Positions 47,716 through 60,200 of a DNA stretch of 64,000 nucleotides are shown in pieces. Source of the stretch: Lichenostomus cassidix (lineage: Eukaryota > Chordata > Aves > Passeriformes > Meliphagidae); assembly GCA_008360975.2 (NCBI GenBank), contig CM039184.1, positions 36,443,797-36,507,796 of the forward strand, written 5' to 3'. Made by a program: the position numbers and the translations under genes. Below the pieces are notes generated by a model that did not search any database, was not told where the DNA came from, and worked only from the letters and a program-made list of their open reading frames with translations. How positions within the stretch are numbered: position 1 is the stretch's first letter; every line of letters starts with the position of its first letter.

Positions 47716-49156
47716 TGGAAAAAAGAAAAACATTCAGGGAGGGGGAGAGATGGGAGAACAAAATCACACAATCTACTGAATGTTAGCTCTCTGTGTCAGC
47801 CTGAAGAGGAAGAGGACCACCCATGGGGAGGACAAGTGAGCCTAACCTTTTCTTAAAATTCTGGCTGCCTTTGAAATGCAACATTCTATAAAGCAGCTGC
47901 AGCCAAGAGTTTTAAGCAGGCTCAAGTGCAGGTGTAAACTTCATGCTATCCAGACTTCAAATGCATCCTGTCAGCTGTGTTTGTATATGCTGATCTAGAA
48001 CACATGACATGCATTGGGCTTGGCTAAACTTTGCTGGTGTAGGAGAGCTCAGACTTGCAAGGTCCTCATGCATTTCAGGAGAGCAGGTGGTAGCTGTGTT
48101 GTTTCTTTCCTTAAGGATTCTGACAGGAAAGAATTTCATTACAGCCTAGATTGTGCAGAAGTAGTTTCTGAATATAGTAATATTTTCCAAATTTACCTGC
48201 TTCTTCAACATGGAGACTCAGATGTTTTGACATGAATGCTTACCACATCTGATGTGATTTTTTTCTTCTTCTTTTGTCTGGATTGCCTTTTTAAAGTCAT
48301 TCTCTTCTCTAGGGAGAGTTTTAAACCCTTCACATCATTATACCTTTGTGTCTGAGTCTCCTGCAGAGACTACAGGAATCTAAATCAACTTTAGATGGTT
48401 TGCCAAGAAGCTTTTAGGCAAAGTACATGATCTGGCTTCATGCTGGAGGGAGTTTGGCTATAGCATAAGCTATAGAGGGACATGCCTGTATTGTACTCAC
48501 CTCTTACTCTCTTGCAGAGAGAGTATTTATTGTAATAATTTCTAAACAACTCATTTTAGTCAGGATCCTTTTCTGTTTCCTTGGTTTTTTACCTGACTGA
48601 AACCAAAAGGTGCTGGGATAGCAACAGCACTCAGGATTCTTTACATCTTTTGTCCTTAAAAGTAAAAAAAAAAAAAAAGTTACTAGGAATGAATAATGAC
48701 AGCATTGTTCTTCCTTCTTCCTCATGCACAAAGGTGCAAGAATTCAGCTTATTTTGCACCTCTGGCTTCTAGGCACTCCTTAAGAAAGTGTAGGGCAATA
48801 CTTGTGCTTCAGTAAAGAAAAACTTGCAGGTGCAGCTGTGTTTTCCTTTCAAGGGTTTTGACAGTGAAAAGCAACTCCTTTCTTTCTCTCACTCACAATG
48901 GGTGTGCTTTATTCTTAGAAATAAATGTTGTCGAGTTTACAGAGTAAGAATGTGGTTTTCTTTTTTCCAGAGACTAGCTGTGAGGCCTGGTTCAATGATG
49001 TCAATGGTTCTGTCTTCAAAAGCTCTTCCGTTGCTGGAAGTGGTGGAATGATGTCTTAGAGCTCCCCTCTGCTGTGGAGAGAGAGGGGCTAGAAGGAGAA
49101 AGGCATTCAAGAGGGATCAGTGTTTTCATTGACAGAAGTGCTTTGCTGTGTGACTG
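47716..49156. other. Intergenic; no gene seen
   Basis: Nothing recognised beyond a 15-base poly-A at 48664-48678, which has no recognisable retrogene body upstream. Confidence 0.6.
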
Positions 49157-49214
49157 ATAAAAGCCCTATATGTAGATAGATATATATAAAAGCCCTATAT
49201 ATGTAGGTATATAT
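49157..49214. repeat. Two-copy 29-base tandem duplication
   Basis: Copy 1 (49157-49185) and copy 2 (49186-49214) both begin ATAAAAGCCCTATAT and continue with GTAG and alternating TA. They differ by a few bases and are directly adjacent. Confidence 0.9.
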
Positions 49215-49832
49215 CAGCTCACACCCTTTTTCACTTGTGCAATAATATGCTTCACTTTAAAATAATATGCTTTGTGCTTGTTAGTAAGGTTTTCCATGCA
49301 CGGAATATTATGTATATATAAGCTCCTTAGGCCAGTCAGTAATTTTAGACAATAGGCAAGGCAGAAAAAAAGAGAAAAATTTTTTTAGTGTGTTGCGTCC
49401 TGATCAAAATTCTAGTGTGTGTGCATGCATGAATGTGTTTTACTGCTGAATTATTTGGATTATTACTTTATTTGAAAGTAGATGGGTTTTCATCCAAAGG
49501 TTTTTTAGGAGGGAGGGTAAAGTAAGACATGGAAGAACCCTTGCCAAAAGCATCTTGATGAATAAGAGTTGGAGGTACTGCAATAAAACCAGCACCCTAA
49601 TTCCACTGTTTTTGTTTTAAAAAGATTATTAGATATTGCACCTGCTGTATTATGATGGAGGTTTTATTAAATAGCCCTTTTGTAATAACAAGTCATATAA
49701 CTTGTACTACGTAGCATGATATCTAACAATAGTAATACTTGCATCAGTACCAAGGTTAAAAAACCCAAAAACCCTCAAAAAAAATTACTAGAAAATTGTG
49801 ATTTGTTATACCTCACTCTTTGAGCTACCTGT

Positions 49833-49887
49833 AAACTGTTTTAATTATAAAAAATTATTAAAAATTAAACTGTTTTAATTATAAAAA
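49833..49887. repeat. Partial tandem duplication, 34-base period
   Basis: AAACTGTTTTAATTATAAAA at 49833 recurs exactly at 49867. The intervening part is A/T-rich and could be slippage sequence. Confidence 0.85.
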
Positions 49888-52800
49888 TTTGCATAGTCTG
49901 ACTGGTAGGCTGACTAAATTCACTCAAGAAAAATCAAAGGCAAAGGTGACTTCCTCTGGCCCAGGAAGTCACTGAGTTTGAAGTTATCTGGAGACTGGGA
50001 GAATATTCAGGGGAAATATAATTGTATACTTGTTTTATTTATTTACTTTTCCCAGTCACTTTGTTCATTCTAAGAAAGGGGTTGTTTGACTAGATGTTCC
50101 TTTGGCGTGTGCCTTTTTTTCTCAAGAACTTGGATAGGAAAGTCAGGTAAATTGACAAGGATTCTGGGTTATTTGGCTACAGCCTGAAGCTGTCTGCTTT
50201 TGCAAGGTTAACAGAAAATGTTATGACTCTGGAAGTAACAATAGAGCACTTTTATTATGGCATGTTGAAAAAAGTGGATGAATAAACATTTGTGTAGACT
50301 GTGTGTTCTTGTAAATGTTTGGGGCTGTATTTGAAGTGGAAAATACTGTCTCAATTAGTTGCTTGCAATAAATCTGGTCCTAATAAATCAGTGCTCTGAA
50401 TGACACATAATTCAAAATTAGAGCAGCTGGAAGTCAGCTAGCATGGGCTGCTTTTCGGCTTTTGCTGAGTAAAGATATATGTTTTTTTCCCTACTCTTTT
50501 TCTCACAAAAACATTTTAATTAATTAATTAATTAATTTTATTAATAAGAATGGGAACAATGCTGTAGGGTTACTTGTCAGTAACAGTGCCACCAAAAAAA
50601 AAAAAGTGAAAAACTAAACAAAATTGAAACATCATTTCAATAGAAAACCAGAGCAGTTTATTTCCCCATTTTAAAAATAATCCTACAGTTTTGTTTTTTC
50701 ATAGCAAGCCTTTGAAAGACTTTTCACTTTCTGGCCCCAGATGTGTTCAGAGCAACCGTGCTTTATATTACCATCTTACATTGGAATATCCTGGTGTTAA
50801 AGAACATTTTCTTTTTCCCATAGATGCCAGCCAAGACATGCTGGCAGTAGAAGAACTGTTATTATGTGAAAATCATCAGCTATTGTGTGCTTCATAGATG
50901 TTATTCCTGTCTGATAATAACCTCTTTCTGTGTGCCTGTTGAGAAACCATTCACATACCTGATCTAGTTCAGAGAGCTCTGCTAAGATTTGTATGACTCC
51001 TGCTCCACACTGACCCTGATAATCCCTAGAAAGTTGCATTTGTGTAATTAAGAGTTTGAATGTGATGGCATTAGGTGCCTCTATCTTCTGAATGTGGGAA
51101 GGTAAGGCAGCTTGCAAGCAATTGTGGAAGATAATTAAGACAAGGACCTACACTACTAGATCTTGACAAGCATGAAATAAAAGCTTAGTACATCAGTTAT
51201 GTTGCAATAATGGTATGCTAAAATGCTTTCACGATGATATTTATACAGGTAATGTAAGCATGCTTTCTTCCCTTTATTTTTCTAGCACTTGGTTGATCTT
51301 TCTCTGTAAAAAGGAAAAAAATACAGTACAAACTGGATTAAGATGATCCTATGAAGTGACATAACTGATCACCTACACAGAGAAATGCAAAATGATCCGT
51401 CCTTCCGTAGGAATGACTGAGCTACTTCTGGTAAGAGGTTGAGTCACAGTTAAGTAAATCTAGGTGAGAGAGAACCACAGAAGAAAACCAGCGAGGCTGA
51501 GGTCTTTCCTTTCAAGTGAGAAGGGAATAGAGAGGGAGAGGAAGTTTAGCCACCTCCAGCTGAAGATGAATGAAATACACATTCTGTTGCTACAGTATAA
51601 TTTAATTACTTGATTTATTTATTTAGAGTGCTCCATAAAAGCATGCCATAAGAACTATTGAGATTTAGATTTTTCTGTCCAAATCTGCTTTGAAAACAAA
51701 ATACCTTGCTTATATAGTGTACCCATCTCTGTCTCTAATACTATTTCTATTTGGATGTAATTTTGTCATATCTATTCCTGCTCAAATGAAAAAAAAAGTG
51801 TCTATCTGTATATTTTAAGCAAGCTGATGTTTCTAGTGCTAAACAGAAATGGTACAGCCTGATCCCCTAAATGGGTGCTTACAAAATTTATAGCTTGTGA
51901 TTGAATGAAGTAAAATCCTTTTCTTATTTGCTTCTTGATAATTGTGGGTAAAGACCTGCAGGAAAGCAATGAATGACATTCTCATGCCTGATTTCTGAAA
52001 CAAAAAAGGATGAAATCATGGACTTCTGGTTTTGTTTCAGCTCACTGGGATCTTGCTGCTGACCTTGTCTGAGCCTCACTCCCATTTCCTGAGGGTTGCA
52101 CCCTGTGCTAGGAGGCAAACTGGAGCTGTTTGGCAGAAAGGGTTATATAACTTAATATTTTGGGAGTTACTTTCAGTAGTTTAAGTACAGTTAAACTTTT
52201 GTGCTGACCAACGAAAAGAGGCCTGTTTGCATTTATGTTTGGTGTTTTAATTGTTACGGCTCCATATTTTTAGAAGCCTGATGGGAAATATTGTAAATTT
52301 GTTCTACTGTGTATTTCAGTAGTTATTCCTGTTGGTAAAAAAATTTCCAGCTTTATTTGGTAAGTTTTGATGTATCAAATTCATCTAATGCAAAACCTTC
52401 TTGTGAAAGAAAAGAGCAGGTGTAAATAAAAGAAGAGCATCACCATCTAGTGATTAGAGTTCTGTATTCAGAACTTCGAGCTACCAAGGCTGATACAAAG
52501 TTATTTACTCTGTAAGGATTTTCAACTCTAAGAAAAAAGAAAGCATATTGTAGTGGTTGCGGTTTCTGGTTAAGATGAAAGCACTGATCTGTTCAGTGGC
52601 TGCATGTACATCAGTCCATTTTGTTAGCTTGGCTAGAATACTGTGTCCATCCTGATGCTGCCTGCCTTCTCAGTTTGATGTAGAACCTGCTCCATTTTCT
52701 GTCAGGAGCCAGCTGTGCTTGCACATGTTCTCTGTTATATTTAAGAAACAGGAAGAAACCTGACACACTGTTGATCAAAAGTGGTTGCTTGTAATGTTAA

Positions 52801-53608
52801 GGGCACTAGTAGCCAAAACCAGTTTACTTTCAAGTTTGTTTTTTTTTTTTTAATCTGAGTTATAATGACAAATGGCTTTTTTTTTTTCAAGGAAACATAA
52901 TTTTATTGACTGTGATACAGCTGTGCTTTTCTTGCTTTGACAAAGCCAAGGTTCTTTCCACAAACATGTTATAAGTTGAAGAATGGGTTAGATCTTAACA
53001 GAATGGCATTATGGCTGGTTCCAGCTGACTTTCAGATTTCACAGCCTTTCGTACAGCCACTCATGTTTTCCCCCTTCATTCTGCATATGTATTTGGGCAC
53101 TGCTTTGGGATGAAAGAACATGAAGAATAAACTCTCTCTGACATCTGCAGAAGGTAGTAGCTGTAACTCATGCTAGAGGTCACTGGTGGGACAGGAGGTT
53201 TGTATTGTGTCCTCTTTTCCTGCTGCCAGTCATTTACTTTTTATAGGCTTTAAATTTTAAAATAAAAATTATTGCACATTATAAGCACTTCCTTTGATGA
53301 AGTATACAAATGTCATTTGAAACAAAGTAAGCTAATCCTATGGCTGATTTAGATTAAACATTCCACTGGAGTAGCTTTATGTTAGGACTTGATTCATTTG
53401 CATCACAGCTCTTAACTGCCATTTTAACTAATTTTCCTACTAACAAGATCCAAATGATAGCTCCCAGACCAGCCTTCAGAAAAGGCCTGAGATGAGCCTA
53501 CTTAAGTGTGTTAACTTTAGAAGAGCCGTTTTTCTCAAACGACCTCATTCTTGTAGTATATCAATAGTGAAATCATTTTTAACTATTTGTAACTAAATTT
53601 CAAACAAT
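49888..53608. other. Intergenic; no gene seen
   Basis: Contains a (TTAA)n run at 50516-50538. A 106-codon minus-strand frame at 50797-51117 has no recognised domain or splice context. Otherwise nothing identified. Confidence 0.6.
50516..50538. repeat. (TTAA)n microsatellite
   Basis: About five perfect TTAA units, which are palindromic and would melt easily. Confidence 0.9.
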
Positions 53609-53655
53609 GTTGGAGGTCCACCTCTAGCCCAATATTCTATGATTGATTCTATGAA
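53609..53655 (+). mobile_element. CR1 3'-terminus relic
   Basis: GTTGGAGGTCC...CTAGCCCAATATTCTATG then ATTGATTCTATG is the characteristic CR1 end with two ATTCTATG octamers. Only about 47 bases survive. Confidence 0.65.
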
Positions 53656-53869
53656 TATTCAGACAAACATACTGTCAAGTCTATTTTCTTAACTCATGCT
53701 TTTTTATTTCTTCTTGTAGTTAAACACACCTTTTTTCATTCTTAGTATTTGTGTGAGGTCTCATGGGAAGGAATAAATTTTCTTCATGCAGCCCATAGGG
53801 TGCTCTGTTCTAGATTTGTGACCAAAACTGTGCTCATATCACTGATATTTTTGCTATCTCTTATTCACA

Positions 53870-54292
53870 TGCAAAGCCAGAAGCCCTTCTCTGCTTCTCA
53901 CTTTGTCCAGCAGGGAGTAGGTTGAGGGTGGGCAAGAAGCTGGGAGGGGTCAGCCCTGGGACAGCTGACTTGAACTGGCCCAAAAGCTATTCCATGCCAT
54001 GTGACAGCATCCTCAGCAATAAAACTGGCAGCAGATAGCTCTCCTAAGGTCACCCTTGCTGTAGGACTGGCTGGGCATCAGTCTGCTTGTGGGAGGTGGT
54101 GAGTGATTGCCTTTGCATCACTTGGGGTTCTTTTTAATTAGGTTTTGGTTTTTCTACTTTTTAAACTGTCTTTATCTACACCCATGAGTTTTTCTCATTT
54201 TTGTTCTTCCAACTCTCTCCTCCATCCCACTGGAGTGAGTAATCAAACAACTGGATGGGAGTTCAGCTGCTGGCTGGGGTCAACCCACCACA
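53870..54292 (+). mobile_element. Solo LTR of an avian endogenous retrovirus (old copy)
   Basis: Several blocks match a common avian ERV LTR as I remember it. In order: 'gccagaagcccttctctgcttct', 'gggtgggcaagaagctggga', 'cctgggacagctgact', 'ctattccatgccatgtgaca', 'ctcagcaataaaactgg', 'ctggctgggcatcagtc', 'aaactgtctttatctacacc', 'catgagtttttctca', and the 3' end 'gctggctggggtcaaccca..ca'. An AATAAA motif sits at about 54018. No retroviral internal sequence is seen on either side, so it appears to be a solitary LTR. The left boundary is uncertain and no clear target-site duplication was found. The family cannot be named without a library search. Confidence 0.85.
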
Positions 54293-57200
54293 GTGTATGT
54301 CAATTAAAAGCTTCTGCATTCTGTTTTTGTAAGGATGCTAGAATTTTGATGTTACATTGTAGCTTAAAATTTATAGATTAATTATCTTTGTACAGAGGGA
54401 GAAAGACCCCAGGTATAGAAATTAATGTAAGCCCTCTTTTCTTGTGCCAAATCTGAAATCCCTTGATATGGGAAATTTCTTTATGTGGGTAGGCAGAAGT
54501 AGTGTCAGCTGCAAAAACATTGAAAGCTTTTGAACAAACTGGGGATCTCCTCAGAAACTTCACTATGTTTAGGTGAAAACTGTTGTTTGCCAACTGAAAT
54601 ATACATTGGGTATACTTTATTTCTTATTTAATGAATATACATACACATAAGCCAAGATTAATTCTGTCAGTTGGTTTGGATTTAGTGTAAAACAAACATG
54701 GGCACCAAAACACTCATAGTGCCTTTGCTTTCATATTATATGAAGTCAGTTCAAACACTCTCAAACTTTGGAACAAAGTAATCTTGAATGGGAGGTGTTT
54801 GAAACACTACTCTAAATTTATTCATGGTTCCTGATCTGTCTGCTGCAGGGTTCAGAGAAAAATGTAACTTAGTAAGAAAAATGGGCCATTGTAGAGGTGA
54901 GGGACCTCCAAAGAATTCAGGTTATAGGAGAACTTTCTTAACTGCAGTATGAGTATCATTAAATGTATTGAAGAGTGGCAAGTGAAGAGTGTCAGCTGCT
55001 GATGCTGGTAGTTGTTGCAAATGTAACTGCTGCTGCTACTACAGCTGGAAGAGTTTTATCAAGTCCTGAATGGGCATTTAAGATTACAAAATAAGCTCAT
55101 TGAAGACTGCTGGGCAAATTAAATGGTAAATAGACCTGTGAGAACTAGAGGCATTAAAACCAAAGAGATAAAGGCTGACATTCCAGAAACATGAAACTAA
55201 CTAGTGGGGCTTGGGGTTCTCAGAAAAACTTGTTAAAATTAAAGACAAAAAAATGTTAAGATTGTAATGTCACATTAAAAAAAAAAAAAAGAGGCAGAGG
55301 TGGTGTACTCATTCTCTATCAAAGTTTTATTGTTTGAAAAAGAACATTGATTTAATCAATGGAATAATTTCACCTGTGACAAATGTGCATCAGACAAAGC
55401 ATCACAGGTAGTGCATGTAAGTGTTACACTTCAGGTTATTCATTGTGCAAGCTTGTCTGCAGGCACACTGTTCAGCTGGGATCAGACACCTGCACTACAT
55501 AAAAAATGAGCCAAAGTAAAATAACTTTCCTTTCCAGTGACTAGAAGAAGGAAATTTCCAGTTAGTTTTCTTCTTTTTATTTTAAAATATCTACTTTTCC
55601 CCTAAAGATAAAAGAACTACAAGATATCTGTTAAAAGTCATATATTTTTTTTTCTTCTCTGGTATGATCTACAGCTGTGACTCAAAACCTTATATAACAG
55701 AAGGTGGTTCTGTAGTATGGCAAAACTTAGATTATATTAAGCATGAGGACACAAAGTACTTGAATTTCTCTGGTTGAATAATGATACCAGTATGCTGCTT
55801 TTTTTGTCTTGCCTCTCTCCTGTCTCCTTCTGATGCTGGAAATTTTTACAATCTGAGCCATGCCAACTCTTGCCTGAGACTGTGATTTATTACTTTTTAT
55901 TTTTGTCATTATTTTGGTCACTTCTTGAAGAAAAATGTTATCAATTATTGCCTTTAATTACATTTAAGATTTTTCTTATTCAATGCAAAAAAATATGAAA
56001 GAAAAATATTTGAGTGCAAATGCTTATACCTTCCACCAGAAGAAAATTTTCCTGCACGTTGCTTTGGTTATTGTGATTGCACAAGTAAAGTCTGCAGTTT
56101 TAGTGCTTATTAGATATTGTGTCATATAGAAACAGTTTTGTAATTCTGAAATTTAATTCAATTTTCCACTGGAGGATTAGTTTGTGCAGGTTGCATCCAA
56201 TCTCTTTCTCCACAACTCTCCTTGCTGTTAGCTGTGTTCTACCATGCCTGGTTTTTGGTGGTTCCCTTTATCCAGATTGTTTAATGGTTATGTGTCAGAG
56301 ACCAAATTGCATTAGCTATGGTGGTAAAGCTGAAGAAGCAGCAGGACAGAAGTGAATGGGTGAGAACTTGTCACAGCTGACAACTTAGCTAGATACCTTG
56401 CCACTGAAATGACTTGTTTAACTGTCAGCACTGGAAAGGCATAAATTCCGATAAAAACATTGCAAAGAAAATGTATTTAACAAAATTGAAGAAAGGAGAG
56501 GGGGAAATCCAAATTATTTGTAGATAGAGATTTACTCAGAAACTGTAAACAGGAAAGATTTTTATAATTAAAAGCAGGCAATATGTACATTGCTATAGTT
56601 TAGCTCAAGGAATAAGGAAAATTTTACAATAGTCTTTAAATTTGCCAAATTTGCAGGTCTGTTCTAAAACACAGAGGAATTTTTAAAGTTTAGCAGTTGG
56701 AACAAAAAGCTCAATTGATGAATTTATGTAACCTTGAAAAAAAAGTCTTAGTTTCAGCAGCCAAACCCAGCTCACCTGATAAGAAAAAAATGCTGGATTT
56801 TCTCAATCACAGTGTTTGTAAGGTTTTTTCCCCTAGAACTTCTCATACAAAAGGTTAGAAATATGCAAAAATCCATACCATGAATCATATGTAACATAAC
56901 ACAAATCACTCTCACAAGTTTCAGAACAAGGCTCCCTGGCACTTATATGTGATTTAATATTATGCATCCTCTTTCGTATTTTTTTCTACTATATAGACCC
57001 AGTAAAGTAGGGTTTGATCTAAGTAATTAAAAAAACTTAACTCTATAAAACCCTGTTATACTATACCCATACAATATTGTGATCATATTTAAAGGAAAAC
57101 TGATACTTCCCAAGGTTTAGAAATACGCTTTTTGCCTGCCCCACATATTTTCTTAAGTCAGATGCAGCCTCTCATGATGTTTAATTGGATGCACAGATAG

Positions 57201-60200
57201 TGTAACAGGGGTCTAACCTGCAGGTGTCATAGTGCAGTGGCTCAGACAGTAGGGCTTCATTTTCACTTGTGTTGCCTTGTTGACGGATTAGCCAGAGCTT
57301 GTCATGGGTTATGTGCCAAGGGATGTCTTTTGAATCTGGTTCCAAAGAAAACAGCAGGCTGTCCAGTTGATGAAAGCTTTGAAGGGGCTCTTTCTGGTTG
57401 TTAGAAATAATAAATGATTGAAACTCAGGCATAAAAATATACACACTGCTGTGTACAGTGTAATTTAAATTTTCTGTGGATCATATGAAATAGCTAGATA
57501 TATAATGTGTTGGTTTAATGAATTTTTTTTCTTCAGCAACATTAAAAATAATACTCTTAATATGATGATATTATATGCAGGTACTTGTGGAGGAAGGTAT
57601 TTTTCAGACCAGTATGAAGGATGTAGCTTGTTTTCATCAAGATTTCTGTGTCAGCTTTTGATCTTGAATGACCAAAGTTTGTAGTTCTCTTGCCTTTACC
57701 CAAGGCTTGGCTTTTCCTTAGTGGTCCTCCAGAAGTCAAAGCTGACCCTTCAAAGTGAAGTCCTGGGAGGAGCTGAGGACAACAAAACTTTGAAAGCATT
57801 TACTTATCTGAGTCAAATAGAAGTGGTTTATGATCCCTTGTTTTTCTTTTTTCCCCCTCCGCTAGGTCATCAGACAAGCGATTTTTGCAACTTTTGATAG
57901 CACATCATATATTTATGTACAGTACTGTCTTGCAGCCTCTTACTGGCCAAAATAGACAGCATAAGCAATTTACAAATGGAAGCAAAAAAGAGATTTGGCT
58001 CAAGGAATACAAAGGCAGTTGGTTTAATGACAGTTGATTTCCCTTCTGAAAATTTTGGTAGACTGTTCTAGAAATGTATATGGTGAAGTTGTGAAACATC
58101 ACAGCTATGAGAGCTATATGAGCTTAGAGAACCTGCTGCCTTTACGACTTCAACTGATAAAAATTACCACTCCTTTTCTCCCAATGTCTTGGCACAAAGT
58201 TTCAGAATCAAACATGAGTTTGCAAATTTCAGTTTAAGAGCAGAGCAATTGCAGACAAGCTGAGAGAAAATAGTTTTGCCTACGTGTGAGCCATCTTAGC
58301 ATTAGGGGATACAGATTGCTTACCTCTGAAAGCAGCTGCAGGTAGTTTAATGTTTAGATAAATGAGGAAATAATAGGAGGTGATAGATGAGGAGGTTTGT
58401 AGTGGGCACTCTGCTTTTTTCTTAACAATCCCTGGTGTTAGTATTTGGCAATGAGAATACTCAGAAAAGAAACAGCAATATTATTTGAATTAGAAGTGAA
58501 CTTGAAAGTGTGAGTTTCAGCAACTGCATAAAGACAGTGCTAATATTTAATTTTCCCCAGATCTTTTTAGTATAATTCTATCAAATTTTCAAGTGGCTTG
58601 TTACAGCTAGGTTTAGTCTTGCTACTGTCCTGTGAGCTTTAGGTTCCTTTTTTTATCCTTATGAAAATTTTGATTAATATGATGAAAAGAACAGAGAATT
58701 TGAAACGCTCTTTTGTAATTTGAATCAATATTATGTTGTAAATTACCTTCAACTAGGGAAACATTCTGGTGCTGATGTTCGTAACATTGACTCTGGTGGG
58801 GGTTTCTCTTTGGAATATCTAAATGTAGAGTAAATTACTAAAATGGTATGTTTTCTGGCTGAATTTTTAGGAGAATGTATATCCTTAAAAGTTTATTTCT
58901 AAATTAGTATAATTGCATATTTTCAGATAATTTTAATTTTTTAACAAATTGATGTTACATTAGAGCTTTCAATTCAATGCTGCAATTAATTTTCAGCATT
59001 AATCTGCCTCTCTTGTAATTAAACTACACTCAAAAAATGAAACACTTGAAACAACTTAAGAAAGGAACTTGCTTGAAATACTTGATGAATGTGAATGTGG
59101 TCCAATTTGGCAACCATAACTAAATAAAGAAACAGGCTTTTAACTGTGCTCCCCCCTCTTCTCCATTAACTGTGACTAAGAGGGAGTGTTTTCTTTTTCA
59201 CAATAAGAGGAAATCTCATTTGTTACATGGCAACTTTTAATGTTATCTCTGTAAGCACTCTTTAAAGACAAATTACAATACCAAACACTGATTTAATGGA
59301 AAAAACATGTATTGAACATGGAAAAAATGTATAGTTTTGTCCTATGAAAATACGTCAAGGTTTTTTTTAGGTAATCTTTTAATATTAAAAATAAAAAAAC
59401 TTGAAAAAATAGTTTTCTTTCTTGTCCATCAAGTGTTTTTAACAGATGTTCTATGTTTCATCTTGTAAGAGATGCTTTAAAAGTCCTCTGTGGTGTTGTA
59501 AAGGTTGAGGATAGCGATAGAAAATTAAAGCCTTAATTTTAAATTTTGAAAGAGGATATTGGAACTAGTCCTATTGTATATATTGGTAATCCAAGAACAG
59601 TTTGCCACTGATTTTAATAAGTCTTGAATGAAACAATGAATGTCCAGTCAGCACATCCAAAACCACAGTTAATTGTCATTGGTAGTTTAAGGAAAATTTA
59701 AAGACATAACACTTCTTTATATGAACGTATATGTACTTCATATTAATCATTCATTTTGAAAAAATCATTGAATGATATGGCAAATAGGTGTCAATACAGA
59801 AGTTTGCTCTTGTAGATCACATGTAATAATTGTTTTAATCTGAATTTCTGATCCCATATAAACTTGTGGAAATACTTGCATAGAGTTTTACAATATATAA
59901 TATTTTTAGATAGATTAATGATAACTCAATTCTTAGTTGTTTTTGAGCTTCATTGTGTTCTGCCAATAACAAGTAATTTAGCCTGTGTATATGTCTGGTG
60001 CTATTATTGGAATATGAAGGGCTTATAAAGATAAATATTACCCCTTTTTATTGAATTTAGTTTTCTATACAATTCAAATGTTGTATTCAGTTTCTTTTTT
60101 GTATTGTCAAATTGGTTTATAATATATTCTGTAAGATATAGGGATAAGTATGAGCTTTCACTAGAAGAAAGTAAAACAAAAAGATGAAAATATCTTTAGA

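Noticed and set aside
48664..48678. Poly-A run as a possible processed pseudogene tail
   Set aside because: No recognisable coding or RNA-derived sequence lies upstream, and no flanking direct repeats were seen.
50797..51117. 106-codon minus-strand frame
   Set aside because: No recognisable domain, no splice or promoter context, and a Met start that is not distinctive. Compatible with chance.
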